From positions 124,001 through 188,000 of the forward strand of contig NZ_JAEPPI010000002.1 in NCBI RefSeq assembly GCF_017641085.1: a DNA stretch of 64,000 nt, read 5' to 3'. This document shows positions 17,707-26,559 of the stretch, piece after piece. The translations under genes and the position numbers were made by a program. The stretch comes from Gracilimonas sp. GTDB taxonomy: Bacteria > Bacteroidota > Rhodothermia > Balneolales > Balneolaceae. Below the pieces are notes generated by a model. That model did no database searches. It had not been told where the DNA came from and was given only the letters and a program-made list of their open reading frames with translations. The stretch's first letter is position 1; every line of letters begins with the position of its first letter.

Positions 17707-18804
17707 ATTTAACAACTTCTTTTCCTCAATCGACCAATTATACTTTTTAAGCACCATTTTCTTTCCATTTTCTCCCATCTTATTCGCCTCTTCAGGATGA
17801 CTGTCTAACCATAATATAGCCTTAGATATTTCTTCGGCTTTTTCCGGGTCAACTAAAAGACCACAATGGTTTTCCGTCACTATTTCTCGCCAAAGAGGAA
17901 AGTCCGAGCCTATAATCGGCAACCCCTGAGCCATATATTCGAATAGCTTGTTAGGCTGAGCGTTTATGTGATTTGCGACCGGTTTAAATAGAACCAGGCC
18001 CGCAAATGAGTTTTGCGCATATTTAGAAAGTTCTTTTCGGTTAATCAGCCCTTTAAAATCAGTGAACTTCCAGCCCTTTCTATTTTCTATTGATTCTCTC
18101 AGCTCATTGTCATCAAATGCTCCGGCCAGCAGAAAAGTAATCTCTCTTTCGGCATTAGTTCTTTCAATCGCCTCAATCATTTCAACAATACATCGCTGTT
18201 TTGAAATCCGGCCAACATAAAATACCTGAGGTGATTCTAACCGGGCTTCTCGTTGTGATGTCATTTCAAGCTCAGATAACTGTGGAAAGTTCTGAATCAA
18301 ATAAGTGGATTCCTTAAATCGGTCTCTTATTGATTTCGTAACTACGACTGTAGCATCTAACTTGGAGTTAGCAAGCTTTTCTAATTTATCTGCAATTCTG
18401 GAAAAAAGGTTACGGAGAGGCTTATAAATCCATTCCTTATCGAGTATACTGGCCGGTACATCTTCATGCACATCATAAATTACCCTGTAACCACAACTTT
18501 TCAAGAAAAGTCCGATCGGTATAAGTTCCGGATCATGGAAATGAAAAATTGTACCCTGAGGATACTGAATAACCTTTCTGAATAAAGCCGGTATTGTTTT
18601 CAGAAATCGATCCCATTTCTTTTCAGCAACAGGAAGCCCTAAAACCTTTATACCATCCAACACTTCATTTCCGGGATTCTGCACTAAAAGATCCACGTTA
18701 TACCCGGCATCTACCAAAGAACGGCAGATCTTATAAAATATCCGGGTGTCATACAGGGTATGAACCGAACTTAACTGAACGATTTTAGGAAACGAACTAT
18801 CCAT
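17686..18804 (-). CDS. GT4-family glycosyltransferase
   Basis: A second GT-B glycosyltransferase, 372 aa. The N-terminal half reads KIVQLSSVHTLYDTRIFYKI and IFHFHDPELIPIG. The donor half carries VFYVGRISKQRCIVEMIEAI near residue 185 and a conserved FEYMAQGLPIIGSDFPLW motif near 290, in place of the more usual E-x7-E segment. The start follows the wecB stop by only 4 bp, so it is the last gene of the minus-strand wzz-to-glycosyltransferase series. Specificity is unknown. Confidence 0.85.
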   Translation of the reverse strand: MDSSFPKIVQLSSVHTLYDTRIFYKICRSLVDAGYNVDLLVQNPGNEVLDGIKVLGLPVAEKKWDRFLKTIPALFRKVIQYPQGTIFHFHDPELIPIGLFLKSCGYRVIYDVHEDVPASILDKEWIYKPLRNLFSRIADKLEKLANSKLDATVVVTKSIRDRFKESTYLIQNFPQLSELEMTSQREARLESPQVFYVGRISKQRCIVEMIEAIERTNAEREITFLLAGAFDDNELRESIENRKGWKFTDFKGLINRKELSKYAQNSFAGLVLFKPVANHINAQPNKLFEYMAQGLPIIGSDFPLWREIVTENHCGLLVDPEKAEEISKAILWLDSHPEEANKMGENGKKMVLKKYNWSIEEKKLLNLYSIIC

Positions 18805-18808
18805 TTAT

Positions 18809-19873
18809 CTAAGATAGTATGTTTTCAATTTCTCTTGCCATCCTGCTCCCTACATTAATTCCATAAAGGTCAGGATGATACTCTTTGGGACTAAAACCGA
18901 TTATTTGACGGTGAAAATCACTGGTTTCTGCAATATTAATTAACAAATTCCAACCGGCATCAACTGTTTCTGTCCATTCGGTTTCAGATCTTAGCGTGAT
19001 ACAAGGTTTTTCAAGAATGTATGCTTCTTTTTGAATCCCCCCCGAATCAGTAATAATCTTATAACTGTTGCTCATCAGTTGCAAAAAGTCTAAATAACCC
19101 GCCGGCTCAATAATTTCTATGTTATCACCTACTGAAATAATAGAATCGCTGATAGACTTTTGCGTCCTTGGATGCATCGGAAACAGAACCTTTTTATCTA
19201 ATAGGTTCAGCTGTTCTAAAGTCAATGAGAGTATTTGGGGATCATCCACATTGTATGGCCGATGCAGGGTGGCAAGGTAGTAACCGCTGGAGTGTAAATT
19301 ATACTTTTCAATAATATTCGAAGTTTCCGCAGCTATTTTAACATTATTCAATACCGTATCTACCATAATATCCCCGGTAAGAACCGTCTTTTCGCCCAAA
19401 CCTTCTCTTTCAAGATGGCTAACTGCTTCTTGAGTGGGCGCAAACAAATAGTCTGACGCATGATCGGTCAGCACTCGGTTGATTTCTTCAGGCATAGCCT
19501 TATTGAAACTTCTCAATCCGGCTTCTATATGTATCGTTACTACTCCAAGTTTTGCCGCTACTATAGCACCGGCCAGGGTTGAATTAGTATCCCCAAAGGT
19601 AATAACCAGGTCGGGCTCCTCTTTATGAATAACCTCTTCAATAGCGCCCATCATTTTCCCTGTCTGTTCACCATGCAAGCCAGAGCCGATATTCAGATTA
19701 TACTTAGGCACTTGAATACCTAATTCTTCAAAAAATACTTCAGACATATTGTTGTCATAATGCTGACCTGTATGGACTATGACTTCATTATACTTTTTGT
19801 TCAGCTCTTTGGTTAAAGCCGAAAGCTTGATAAACTGCGGACGAGCTCCAACTATGGAAATGATTTTCTTCAA
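18809..19873 (-). CDS. wecB: UDP-N-acetylglucosamine 2-epimerase (non-hydrolysing)
   Basis: Interconverts UDP-GlcNAc and UDP-ManNAc in the cytoplasm, supplying ManNAc or ManNAcA for the repeat unit. The 354-aa protein starts MKKIISIVGARPQFIK and carries the family signature HTGQHYDNNMS, ITFGDTNSTLAGAIVAAKL, HIEAGLRSFNKAMPEEINR and DSGGIQKEAYILEKPCITLR. The length is normal. It sits between the GT2 gene (24 bp upstream) and a GT4 gene (4 bp downstream) on the same strand. Its presence suggests the polysaccharide contains ManNAc or a derivative, although no UDP-ManNAc dehydrogenase is encoded in the window. Confidence 0.93.
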   Translation of the reverse strand: MKKIISIVGARPQFIKLSALTKELNKKYNEVIVHTGQHYDNNMSEVFFEELGIQVPKYNLNIGSGLHGEQTGKMMGAIEEVIHKEEPDLVITFGDTNSTLAGAIVAAKLGVVTIHIEAGLRSFNKAMPEEINRVLTDHASDYLFAPTQEAVSHLEREGLGEKTVLTGDIMVDTVLNNVKIAAETSNIIEKYNLHSSGYYLATLHRPYNVDDPQILSLTLEQLNLLDKKVLFPMHPRTQKSISDSIISVGDNIEIIEPAGYLDFLQLMSNSYKIITDSGGIQKEAYILEKPCITLRSETEWTETVDAGWNLLINIAETSDFHRQIIGFSPKEYHPDLYGINVGSRMAREIENILS

Positions 19874-19897
19874 CGATTCCTGATTAGTGATTGTAGT

Positions 19898-20989
19898 TTA
19901 CCAGCCCTTGACTCGAAATAAGAATTTGCGGATCAATTGATATAGAAACCCGCTAAAATGACCTACCTGCATTACTAATATGCTGCCCATAGAGTGTAAC
20001 CATAAAGACAGCAGTCCCGGCGAGGGGGATTCTCCGGTCCAATTTTCCTTAATAAAATTGTCTTTGTGCTTAGTTACCACTCTCATTGACTCTCCCAACA
20101 GTACAACGATGAGAAACAAAAGGAAAATGAAAAAATATAGATCTTGTTCTAAAAAAAAGTCTAACAAACCATAAATCATCAAACCACAGATAAACATAAA
20201 GGGGATCAATCCACGGATAGGAGAGCTCTTAGGATGTAACAGCTTTGTAAGTAGTCGTCCCCTTCCATACCTAAAGTATTGTTTAAATAAACCCAAATAT
20301 GTACTTCTCGGATAATACCAGCTTTTTATTTCCGGACTTATATAGATACTCTCTTCTCCATACTTTTCAATAAACCTAAGATTAAGCTCCGAGTCCTGAT
20401 TGGTAATGTTTTTAGTGCTAAACCCACCAATTTGCCTGAGGTCTTTTGTCCAAAAACATCCAAGAAAAACAGTATCAGCATATCCTGTATAATTTTCATT
20501 CATATACTTTGCCCCACCATTCCCCAAAAAACTTTTCACTGCCAGCGTAGTACCGGCCTGTGCTCTATTGGAAGCTACATATCGCTGGGAGCCCCCCACA
20601 TTTTTTGACTTGGTAGTTAGAAATACCTTGATGTTTTTTTCAAGATAATCTTCCTGATATAAACAGTGACCATCAGCACGAACAAAAATATCTCCTTTTG
20701 CTTCCTCAATCATTCTATTAAGAGCAAAAGATTGATACTTTTCTGGATTCTGCATCAATTTTATTCTACTGTCGCCTTCCGACATTTTATTAACAATTTC
20801 CTGTGTTCGGTCGGAACTCCCTCCATCGGCGACTAATATTTCAATCAAATTAGGATATTCGGTTGATTGGAAACCTGATATGACTCTCTCGATATGATCT
20901 TCTTCATTCAGTACCGGTATTCCTACCGTTACCGATGGTAGCTCACCAGAGATTGTGTAATCTTCAGTATGATTCTTTTCTTCTTCGAT
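19898..20989 (-). CDS. GT2-family glycosyltransferase with non-canonical start
   Basis: Inverting GT-A glycosyltransferase with a membrane-associated C-terminus. A TTG at 20848 would begin at IEILVADGGSSDRTQEIV, but that cuts off the first beta-strand. Reading the same frame upstream gives SVTVGIPVLNEEDHIERV, a textbook GT2 N-terminus, and the frame stays open to a TAA at 21056-21058. No ATG, GTG or TTG occurs in that extension. I set the start at an ATC (20989), which has AAGGA about 10 bases upstream just after the ligase stop; this choice is tentative. DGGSSD is the DXD-like region, ADGHCLYQEDY and TNQDSELNLRF are conserved core motifs, and two or three membrane helices follow (LIPFMFICGLMIYGLL). 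Spacing to wecB is 24 bp. Confidence 0.75.
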   Translation of the reverse strand: MEEEKNHTEDYTISGELPSVTVGIPVLNEEDHIERVISGFQSTEYPNLIEILVADGGSSDRTQEIVNKMSEGDSRIKLMQNPEKYQSFALNRMIEEAKGDIFVRADGHCLYQEDYLEKNIKVFLTTKSKNVGGSQRYVASNRAQAGTTLAVKSFLGNGGAKYMNENYTGYADTVFLGCFWTKDLRQIGGFSTKNITNQDSELNLRFIEKYGEESIYISPEIKSWYYPRSTYLGLFKQYFRYGRGRLLTKLLHPKSSPIRGLIPFMFICGLMIYGLLDFFLEQDLYFFIFLLFLIVVLLGESMRVVTKHKDNFIKENWTGESPSPGLLSLWLHSMGSILVMQVGHFSGFLYQLIRKFLFRVKGW

Positions 20990-21006
20990 AAGGGCCTCTG
21001 ATCCTT

Positions 21007-22290
21007 CTAAGTTGTTTCTAAATTCGTTTGTGTGCTTGCCGAAGTTTCGATGAATTTATTTGATACAAATATTAATCCAATTACTATAAAAAGGATACTG
21101 TTATAATACATACCCCCCAAAAAGTTGTAAAAGACAAGATAAGCAATGAAAGTAGCAAAAAGTGAAACTGATATAATCCTTTTACTTGACCCTTTTGGCA
21201 TATCATTTATTGTTTGAGTCGATGTCTTCCATATCACATAAAGAATGCCAATAAATAGTATAAATCCAATGATCCCAAGTTCTGCAAAAACTGAATAAAA
21301 TTGATTATGTGGCTGATAAATACCTAATGTTGTTTCTGGCGGATGATAAGTTTTGAAAACGGTTGAAAATCCCTGAAAACCAACCCCCATTAAATAACTG
21401 TCCAAAATCATATAAATCGCTGTTACACCAAGTAAGATTCTGTATTTTGAAGAGTCTTCAGAAGAACCGGCAAAAATATTTATAAATCTTTCTAAAAAAC
21501 TGAAAGCCAACTGTCGCACTGTCTCGCTTACTGCTATTGCAATTAAAAACGCTACCATCATATACACTAAAATGCGGTAGTTCTTTGTGTAATAAATTAT
21601 CACAAACGTCCCGATAGCAATGGCTACCCAAGAACTTCTTGAATAGGTTAGTAATACAGAGCCTATCAATAAACCTATGAACCCGAATAGAACCAATCTT
21701 TTAAAAAATGATTTTTCTTTACTAAAAAAGCCCATCAAAATCATTATAGGCAGGAAGTAGTTGCTTGCAAAAATATTAGGGTCCAGTGCACCGCCAGAAG
21801 AACGCATTAATTTCTGCCCCTGACCGGCATAATTAAAGGCTGCTATTTCAGGGTTTATATAGACTTGTAATAGATTATAGGCTCCAACCAATAAAGCCGC
21901 TCCTATAATTATGAAGCATATTTTCTTAAGCTGTTCAAAGGAGTTGATGCTTCCATAAACTATGTATGTCATTATTATCAACGCAATAAACCTGAAAACG
22001 TAAAACAGTGCTTCTTCCCGATCAGGGGTATAAACTATAGATAAAAAAATCAGACCGACAAAAAGCGCATACAGAACCTCAAGACCATAAACATCTATAG
22101 TAACGTCTCCATGAATAAGCTTTTTTGCCAAAAAAATTACCAATGAAAAGATGAGAGCAATTTGAAAAAACGTAATGGGTAACACAGAACTACCGTCCTC
22201 TGCCACAAGAAAAACGCCGGTAAATAAAGCCCCTACAACAAGCGGCGCTACAAGTACCACCCCGTTAAATAACCGATCAATGGTCAGCAT
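21007..22290 (-). CDS. O-antigen ligase/polymerase-family protein (Wzy/WaaL)
   Basis: Polytopic inner-membrane protein of 427 aa with about 11-12 hydrophobic helices, either polymerising repeat units (Wzy) or ligating the chain to an acceptor (WaaL). The Wzy_C-type region contains LLTYSRSSWVAIAIGTFVII near residue 215. A large periplasmic loop follows with GVGFQGFSTVFKTYHPP and IYQPHNQFYSVFAELGIIG, which includes the conserved H-N-x-F/Y found in this family. It overlaps the Wzz stop by 14 bp and its stop lies just before the extended GT2 N-terminus. Sequence alone does not separate polymerase from ligase. Confidence 0.85.
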   Translation of the reverse strand: MLTIDRLFNGVVLVAPLVVGALFTGVFLVAEDGSSVLPITFFQIALIFSLVIFLAKKLIHGDVTIDVYGLEVLYALFVGLIFLSIVYTPDREEALFYVFRFIALIIMTYIVYGSINSFEQLKKICFIIIGAALLVGAYNLLQVYINPEIAAFNYAGQGQKLMRSSGGALDPNIFASNYFLPIMILMGFFSKEKSFFKRLVLFGFIGLLIGSVLLTYSRSSWVAIAIGTFVIIYYTKNYRILVYMMVAFLIAIAVSETVRQLAFSFLERFINIFAGSSEDSSKYRILLGVTAIYMILDSYLMGVGFQGFSTVFKTYHPPETTLGIYQPHNQFYSVFAELGIIGFILFIGILYVIWKTSTQTINDMPKGSSKRIISVSLFATFIAYLVFYNFLGGMYYNSILFIVIGLIFVSNKFIETSASTQTNLETT

Positions 22291-23485
22291 TTCTAAAACT
22301 TAAAGCCGAAGTAAATTTTTGGTACCGCTCATAATCTTCGGGATTCTCTTCTTTCCATTTATCAAAGTAAACTTTTATGAATGCTACTATACAGCCAAAT
22401 AGGAAAGCCGCAATCATGATATATGCTCGCTTGGGGCTGTGCTTATAGGTTGGCTTCACGGCATTATCAATCACCATCAGTCCGGATGTGGCTTCTTCAA
22501 AACTGAGCTTTTGCTGCTCGTACTGCGGATAAAGCACCTTATAAATCTCTTCCTGAACCATGACCTCACGATATCTCCTTAAGTACTCAACAAATAGGGC
22601 CGGCATTTTTTCCACGGGCTGGAAAATATCAAATTGCCCGTCGGTCGTTTCCAATCCTTCACCCGAGCCTTTAATGAGGTTATTATAGCGTCGTTCAAGG
22701 GCTCTTTTCTGAGTTCTTAAATCGGTAAGCTTTGAACTGTTTTCACCCAGAACATCCTGCAGGTAGTTGATTTGAATTTCCAACTTCACCAGCTCGGTTC
22801 TTACTTCTGCGATCGCACCAATCTGAGCTGCCGCCTGTTCTTCCACTTCCAGAATTCCATACCGGCTTTGAAAAGCAACCAGACTGTCTTCAGCTTCTTC
22901 CATGTCGGCCAGGTTTTGCTCCAGCCGGTTTTTGATCAGCAGATAACCGTCTTCAACATTCTTTTTGTTGAGCTTTTGAACCGTGGAATCAACCACTTCA
23001 TAGTACCTTTTAACCAGATTATAGACGCGCTCAGGATCATCCCCGAGGTGAGCCAATTTTAAAGCAATAATGGAGTTAAAACCAATTCCTCCCTCACGGA
23101 TGTCTTCAATTTCAATGCTGTTATCAAACATTTTTCGCTGGGCTTCGGGGATGTCATTTCCATAAACTTCCCCGAGGTTAAACTCATCAATCAGTTGATC
23201 CTGAATTTCCGTGCTTCTCAGCAAAACCAGAACTTGCTCGGCAGAAATACTGCTTCCACCCATCTGAATATCTGCCAAGCCGCTGAGTAAACCACCGCCT
23301 GAGAGGTTAATCGAATTCCCGTCTGTAACTACAAACGACACTTCTGACCGATAGGTCTTCGGCCAGGCAAAAGCTAAAATAGTGCCGATAACGGTCGCCG
23401 TCAGCACGATTATCGCTATTGTCTTCTTTCTTAAAGCCAGCGTTGTGGCTACATCTAAAATATCTACTTTTCTGTCTTCGCTCAT
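22277..23485 (-). CDS. Wzz/GumC-type polysaccharide chain-length regulator
   Basis: Polysaccharide co-polymerase that sets chain length, 402 aa. An N-terminal helix (TIAIIVLTATVIGTILAFAW, about residues 22-42) and a C-terminal helix (AYIMIAAFLFGCIVAFIKVYF near 355) flank a periplasmic domain. That domain contains long coiled coils (EEAEDSLVAFQSRYG, ELVKLEIQINYLQDVLG). The proline-rich segment before the last helix (KPTYKHSPKRAY) matches the Wzz/GNVR family. There is no C-terminal tyrosine-kinase domain. It starts 7 bp after the pyrB stop and overlaps the ligase gene by 14 bp, so it probably shares a transcript with the pyrimidine genes. Confidence 0.88.
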   Translation of the reverse strand: MSEDRKVDILDVATTLALRKKTIAIIVLTATVIGTILAFAWPKTYRSEVSFVVTDGNSINLSGGGLLSGLADIQMGGSSISAEQVLVLLRSTEIQDQLIDEFNLGEVYGNDIPEAQRKMFDNSIEIEDIREGGIGFNSIIALKLAHLGDDPERVYNLVKRYYEVVDSTVQKLNKKNVEDGYLLIKNRLEQNLADMEEAEDSLVAFQSRYGILEVEEQAAAQIGAIAEVRTELVKLEIQINYLQDVLGENSSKLTDLRTQKRALERRYNNLIKGSGEGLETTDGQFDIFQPVEKMPALFVEYLRRYREVMVQEEIYKVLYPQYEQQKLSFEEATSGLMVIDNAVKPTYKHSPKRAYIMIAAFLFGCIVAFIKVYFDKWKEENPEDYERYQKFTSALSFRNADH

Positions 23486-23492
23486 TGTTTAA

Positions 23493-24443
23493 TTAAACTC
23501 GGTTCCCACCACTTAATAAATATAAAATTGCCATCCGCACCGCTACTCCGTTGGTTACCTGATCCAGTATAACCGCACGGTCGCTGTCGGCGACATCACT
23601 TTCCATTTCCACTCCGCGGTTAACAGGACCGGGGTGCATGATTTTAAACTCGGGATATTTTTCCAGATGAGAAAGTTTAATTCCAAACCGCTCATGGTAC
23701 TCTCTTGTGGACGGGAAAAACTCCGTACCTGATCCCTGCCGCTCCAGCTGTATGCGCAAGGCCATGGCTATGTCACACCAGGCCAGGGTTTCTTCCAGGT
23801 CGTAAGAAACCTCAACGCCCATGTCTCTTACAAATACCGGCATCAGTGTTTTCGGCCCGCATAAAACCACATCGGCTCCCAATTTTTTCAGTCCGATGAT
23901 ATTTGACCTCACCACCCGGCTGTGAGCGATATCCCCGATTATAGCAATTTTCTTGCCTGTCAGATCGGGGTGAATGGTTTGCATGGTGAACATATCCAGC
24001 AAAGCCTGGGTGGGATGTTCGTGAGCTCCGTCCCCGGCATTCAATATTGCTGCATCCACACACTTTGTTAGAAAGTGGGGCACTCCCGGACTCTCATGCC
24101 GAACCACAACCATATCAATCTTCATGGAGCTGATGTTGCGGATGGTATCTTTTAGCGACTCACCCTTTTTGGTGCTGGATGAACTGGTTGAGAAGTTCAC
24201 CACATCTGCACCCATTCGTTTTTGGGCAAGCTCAAAAGAAAGACGGGTTCGGGTACTGTTTTCATAGAACAGGTTTACAATAGTCTTATCCCGAAGGGTT
24301 GGCACTTTAGGCACCGGGCGATCTAAAATTTCTCTGAAATATTTGGCCTGTTCCAATACATAGCGGATGTCATCTGCTGAGTAGTCGGTAAGCCCCAGCA
24401 AGTGCTTTTGTTTGAAGGGATATTCTCCGGAAGGTTTATCCAT
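23493..24443 (-). CDS. pyrB: Aspartate carbamoyltransferase catalytic subunit
   Basis: Condenses carbamoyl phosphate with aspartate to N-carbamoyl-aspartate, the committed step of pyrimidine synthesis. The 316-aa protein shows the carbamoyl-phosphate site STRTR at residues 63-67 (ENSTRTRLSFE), the loop SSSSTKKGESLKD, HPTQALLDMFT, and HPGPVNRGVEMESDVADS at the aspartate site. The length is that of a class B/C ATCase without fused regulatory chain, and no pyrI is adjacent. It overlaps pyrR by 8 bp and precedes wzz by 7 bp. Confidence 0.97.
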   Translation of the reverse strand: MDKPSGEYPFKQKHLLGLTDYSADDIRYVLEQAKYFREILDRPVPKVPTLRDKTIVNLFYENSTRTRLSFELAQKRMGADVVNFSTSSSSTKKGESLKDTIRNISSMKIDMVVVRHESPGVPHFLTKCVDAAILNAGDGAHEHPTQALLDMFTMQTIHPDLTGKKIAIIGDIAHSRVVRSNIIGLKKLGADVVLCGPKTLMPVFVRDMGVEVSYDLEETLAWCDIAMALRIQLERQGSGTEFFPSTREYHERFGIKLSHLEKYPEFKIMHPGPVNRGVEMESDVADSDRAVILDQVTNGVAVRMAILYLLSGGNRV

Positions 24444-24987
24444 TCTCAGTTACCTCCACCTCTACTACATACACAGCATCTTCACCGTCTAACTCATTTA
24501 CTTTTACTCGTACTTCTTCGTTTTCATAGGTGGGAACGTACATTCCCATATAGTCTGCGGCTACCGGCAGCTCCCGATGCCCGCGGTCAATCATACAGCA
24601 AAACTTGATGCTTCTCGGGCGTCCATAGGCCATGAGGGCATCCATTGCCGAGCGTACCGTTCGTCCCGTGTATAGCACATCATCAACCAACACAATGTCA
24701 CGGTCGTATAAATCGAAGGGAATTTCGGTGACTTTAACCTCGGGCATTTTCAGTTTGGAGCGGTAATCATCCCGGTAAAAGGTTACATCCAGCACCCCAA
24801 AATCGATGGTTGTATTGAAGGATTTCCTGATTTCTTCCACGATGCGTTTCCCCATGTGGACACCGCGCGTCTGCATTCCTACTATGGCAAGGCGCCCAAC
24901 ATCATCATAGCCTTCCAAAAATTGATGGGCAAACCGCAGGTAAATGCGATCCAGATCTTCGGCCGTCATGATTTGTGCTTTCTTCAA
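24436..24987 (-). CDS. pyrR: PyrR bifunctional regulator / uracil phosphoribosyltransferase
   Basis: Uridine-nucleotide-responsive regulator of pyr genes that also has UPRTase activity. The frame opens at 25083, but family members begin shortly before a K-A-x-I-hydrophobic segment. The TTG at 24987 (then KKAQIMTAEDLDR) matches this and has AGAAGG about 10 bases upstream, so I prefer it; an ATG at 24969 is the alternative. The PRPP-binding signature is DIVLVDDVLYTGRTVRSAM, preceded by AIVGMQTRGVHMG. The C-terminal MIDRGHRELPVAADYMG is typical. It leads a probable pyrR-pyrB-wzz transcript. No anti-terminator structure was confirmed upstream. Confidence 0.92.
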   Translation of the reverse strand: MKKAQIMTAEDLDRIYLRFAHQFLEGYDDVGRLAIVGMQTRGVHMGKRIVEEIRKSFNTTIDFGVLDVTFYRDDYRSKLKMPEVKVTEIPFDLYDRDIVLVDDVLYTGRTVRSAMDALMAYGRPRSIKFCCMIDRGHRELPVAADYMGMYVPTYENEEVRVKVNELDGEDAVYVVEVEVTENG

Positions 24988-25252
24988 GCGGGGATACCTT
25001 CTTTTTTTGAACGCTAAAGTTAGCGTTTGTATGCTGTAAATGCCAAAGGAAAGTATAGAAAGCTCAAATAGGAATATCCGCAATGAAACGCTTTCAATCG
25101 GTTACAGCGTTATGATTTAACAATTTTGAAATAAAGTGTAATGTAAAAGGATATCTAATAATACCGGTCGGCTAAAGTCACCTTTCTTTTAGCTCCTAAT
25201 CTCGGTATTATTGGCACCCGAAAAATCGCTTTTAATACTTAAAAATGTATCC

Positions 25253-26458
25253 ATGAAAATACACGAGTATCAGGCCAAAGAAATTCTTGAAAAATACAAT
25301 GTCGCCGTTCCGGCCGGAATTGCAACAACTACCGTAGAAGAAACGGTTGAGGCTGCCAAAAAACTGAAAGAAGACGGAGCCTCACTTTTTGTCGTGAAGG
25401 CTCAGATCCATGCCGGTGGTCGAGGCAAAGGCCGAACCAAAAAGAATAACGCCAAAGGAGTTGTCCTCTGTAAAAGCATTGATGAGGTTAAAGAAGCAGC
25501 TGAATCTTTACTGGGTGATGTGCTCGTGACTATCCAAACCGGTGAAGAAGGGCAGCTGGTGCAGCGCCTGTACGTAACCGATGGTGTTGATATCAAATCC
25601 GAGTTCTATCTGGGTATTTTGATGGATCGCGCAGTGAGCAAAAACGTAATCATGGCCTCTACCGAGGGTGGCGTTGAAATTGAAAAGGTAGCCGAAGAAA
25701 CTCCAGAAAAAATTGTTAAGGAATGGGTTGAGCCGGGAATGGATCTCCAGCCAAATCAGGCACGTCGTATTGCTTTTGCATTAGGGCTTGAAGGAGATGC
25801 GCTCAAAAAAGGTATTAAGTTTGTACAGGCATTATACAAGGCCTACGAAGAGACCGATGCCAATATGTTCGAGATTAATCCATTGATTGTAACTCCGGAC
25901 AACGAGGTTTACGCACTGGATGCCAAGGTGACTTTTGATGACAATGCGCTTTACCGTCATAAGGATCTTGCGGAGCTTAAAGATGAAGCTGAAGAAGATC
26001 CTTCGGAACTTGAAGCACAAAAATATGACCTTAACTACATCAAACTGGATGGTAATGTTGGGTGTATGGTAAACGGCGCCGGACTTGCGATGGCAACCAT
26101 GGATATCATCAAGCTTTCAGGTGGCGAGCCGGCTAACTTCCTGGATGTAGGCGGTGGCGCAAATGTTGAAACCGTTAAGAATGGATTTCGCATTATTCTT
26201 GAAGATAAAAATGTGAAGGCGATCCTGATCAATATTTTTGGTGGAATTGTACGTTGTGATCGTGTCGCAAACGGTGTTATCGAAGCGGTAAAAGACCCTG
26301 AGATTGCCGAAAAAGTGAAAAATGTACCGATTATTGTACGTCTTCAGGGAACCAATGCAAAAGAAGCCAAAGAAATCATCGACAACAGTGATTTGAATGT
26401 GATTTCTGCTGTACTGCTTAAGGAAGCTGCTGAAGAAGTTTCGAAAGTGCTGGCTTAA
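25253..26458 (+). CDS. sucC: Succinyl-CoA synthetase beta subunit (ADP-forming)
   Basis: TCA-cycle enzyme subunit that binds nucleotide and succinate, acting with SucD to interconvert succinyl-CoA and succinate. The ATG at 25253 gives the canonical MKIHEYQAKEILEKYNVAVP start; the upstream TTG-initiated extension of 14 residues is not family-like. An ATP-grasp domain covers the first 240 residues (IHAGGRGKGRTKKNNAKGV, LYVTDGVDIKSEFYL, ANMFEINPLIV). The ligase domain follows (LNYIKLDGNVGCMVNGAGLA, FLDVGGGANVE, NIFGGIVRCD). The length of 401 aa is normal. No sucD is adjacent. A strong terminator follows. Confidence 0.96.
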   Translation: MKIHEYQAKEILEKYNVAVPAGIATTTVEETVEAAKKLKEDGASLFVVKAQIHAGGRGKGRTKKNNAKGVVLCKSIDEVKEAAESLLGDVLVTIQTGEEGQLVQRLYVTDGVDIKSEFYLGILMDRAVSKNVIMASTEGGVEIEKVAEETPEKIVKEWVEPGMDLQPNQARRIAFALGLEGDALKKGIKFVQALYKAYEETDANMFEINPLIVTPDNEVYALDAKVTFDDNALYRHKDLAELKDEAEEDPSELEAQKYDLNYIKLDGNVGCMVNGAGLAMATMDIIKLSGGEPANFLDVGGGANVETVKNGFRIILEDKNVKAILINIFGGIVRCDRVANGVIEAVKDPEIAEKVKNVPIIVRLQGTNAKEAKEIIDNSDLNVISAVLLKEAAEEVSKVLA

Positions 26459-26489
26459 CAGTAGCAGCCGTCAAGAATTAAACAATTCT

Positions 26490-26522
26490 AAGCCTGATCT
26501 GTAAAAAGATCAGGCTTTTTTT
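26490..26522 (+). terminator. Intrinsic terminator after sucC
   Basis: Hairpin with perfect 11-bp arms (AAGCCTGATCT / AGATCAGGCTT) followed by a run of seven T, 31 bp downstream of the sucC stop. It explains why sucC is a single-gene unit. Confidence 0.92.
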
Positions 26523-26559
26523 ATTTATAATGGTTTAACTATCATCTCATACACCGCCT

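Noticed and set aside
24988-25083. PyrR start at 25083
   Set aside because: The 32-residue extension is hydrophobic and basic with no counterpart in PyrR; TTG at 24987 aligns with the family N-terminus and has AGAAGG upstream.
25211-25252. SucC start at 25211
   Set aside because: The canonical MKIHEYQAKEIL begins at 25253; the upstream TTG extension has no family match.
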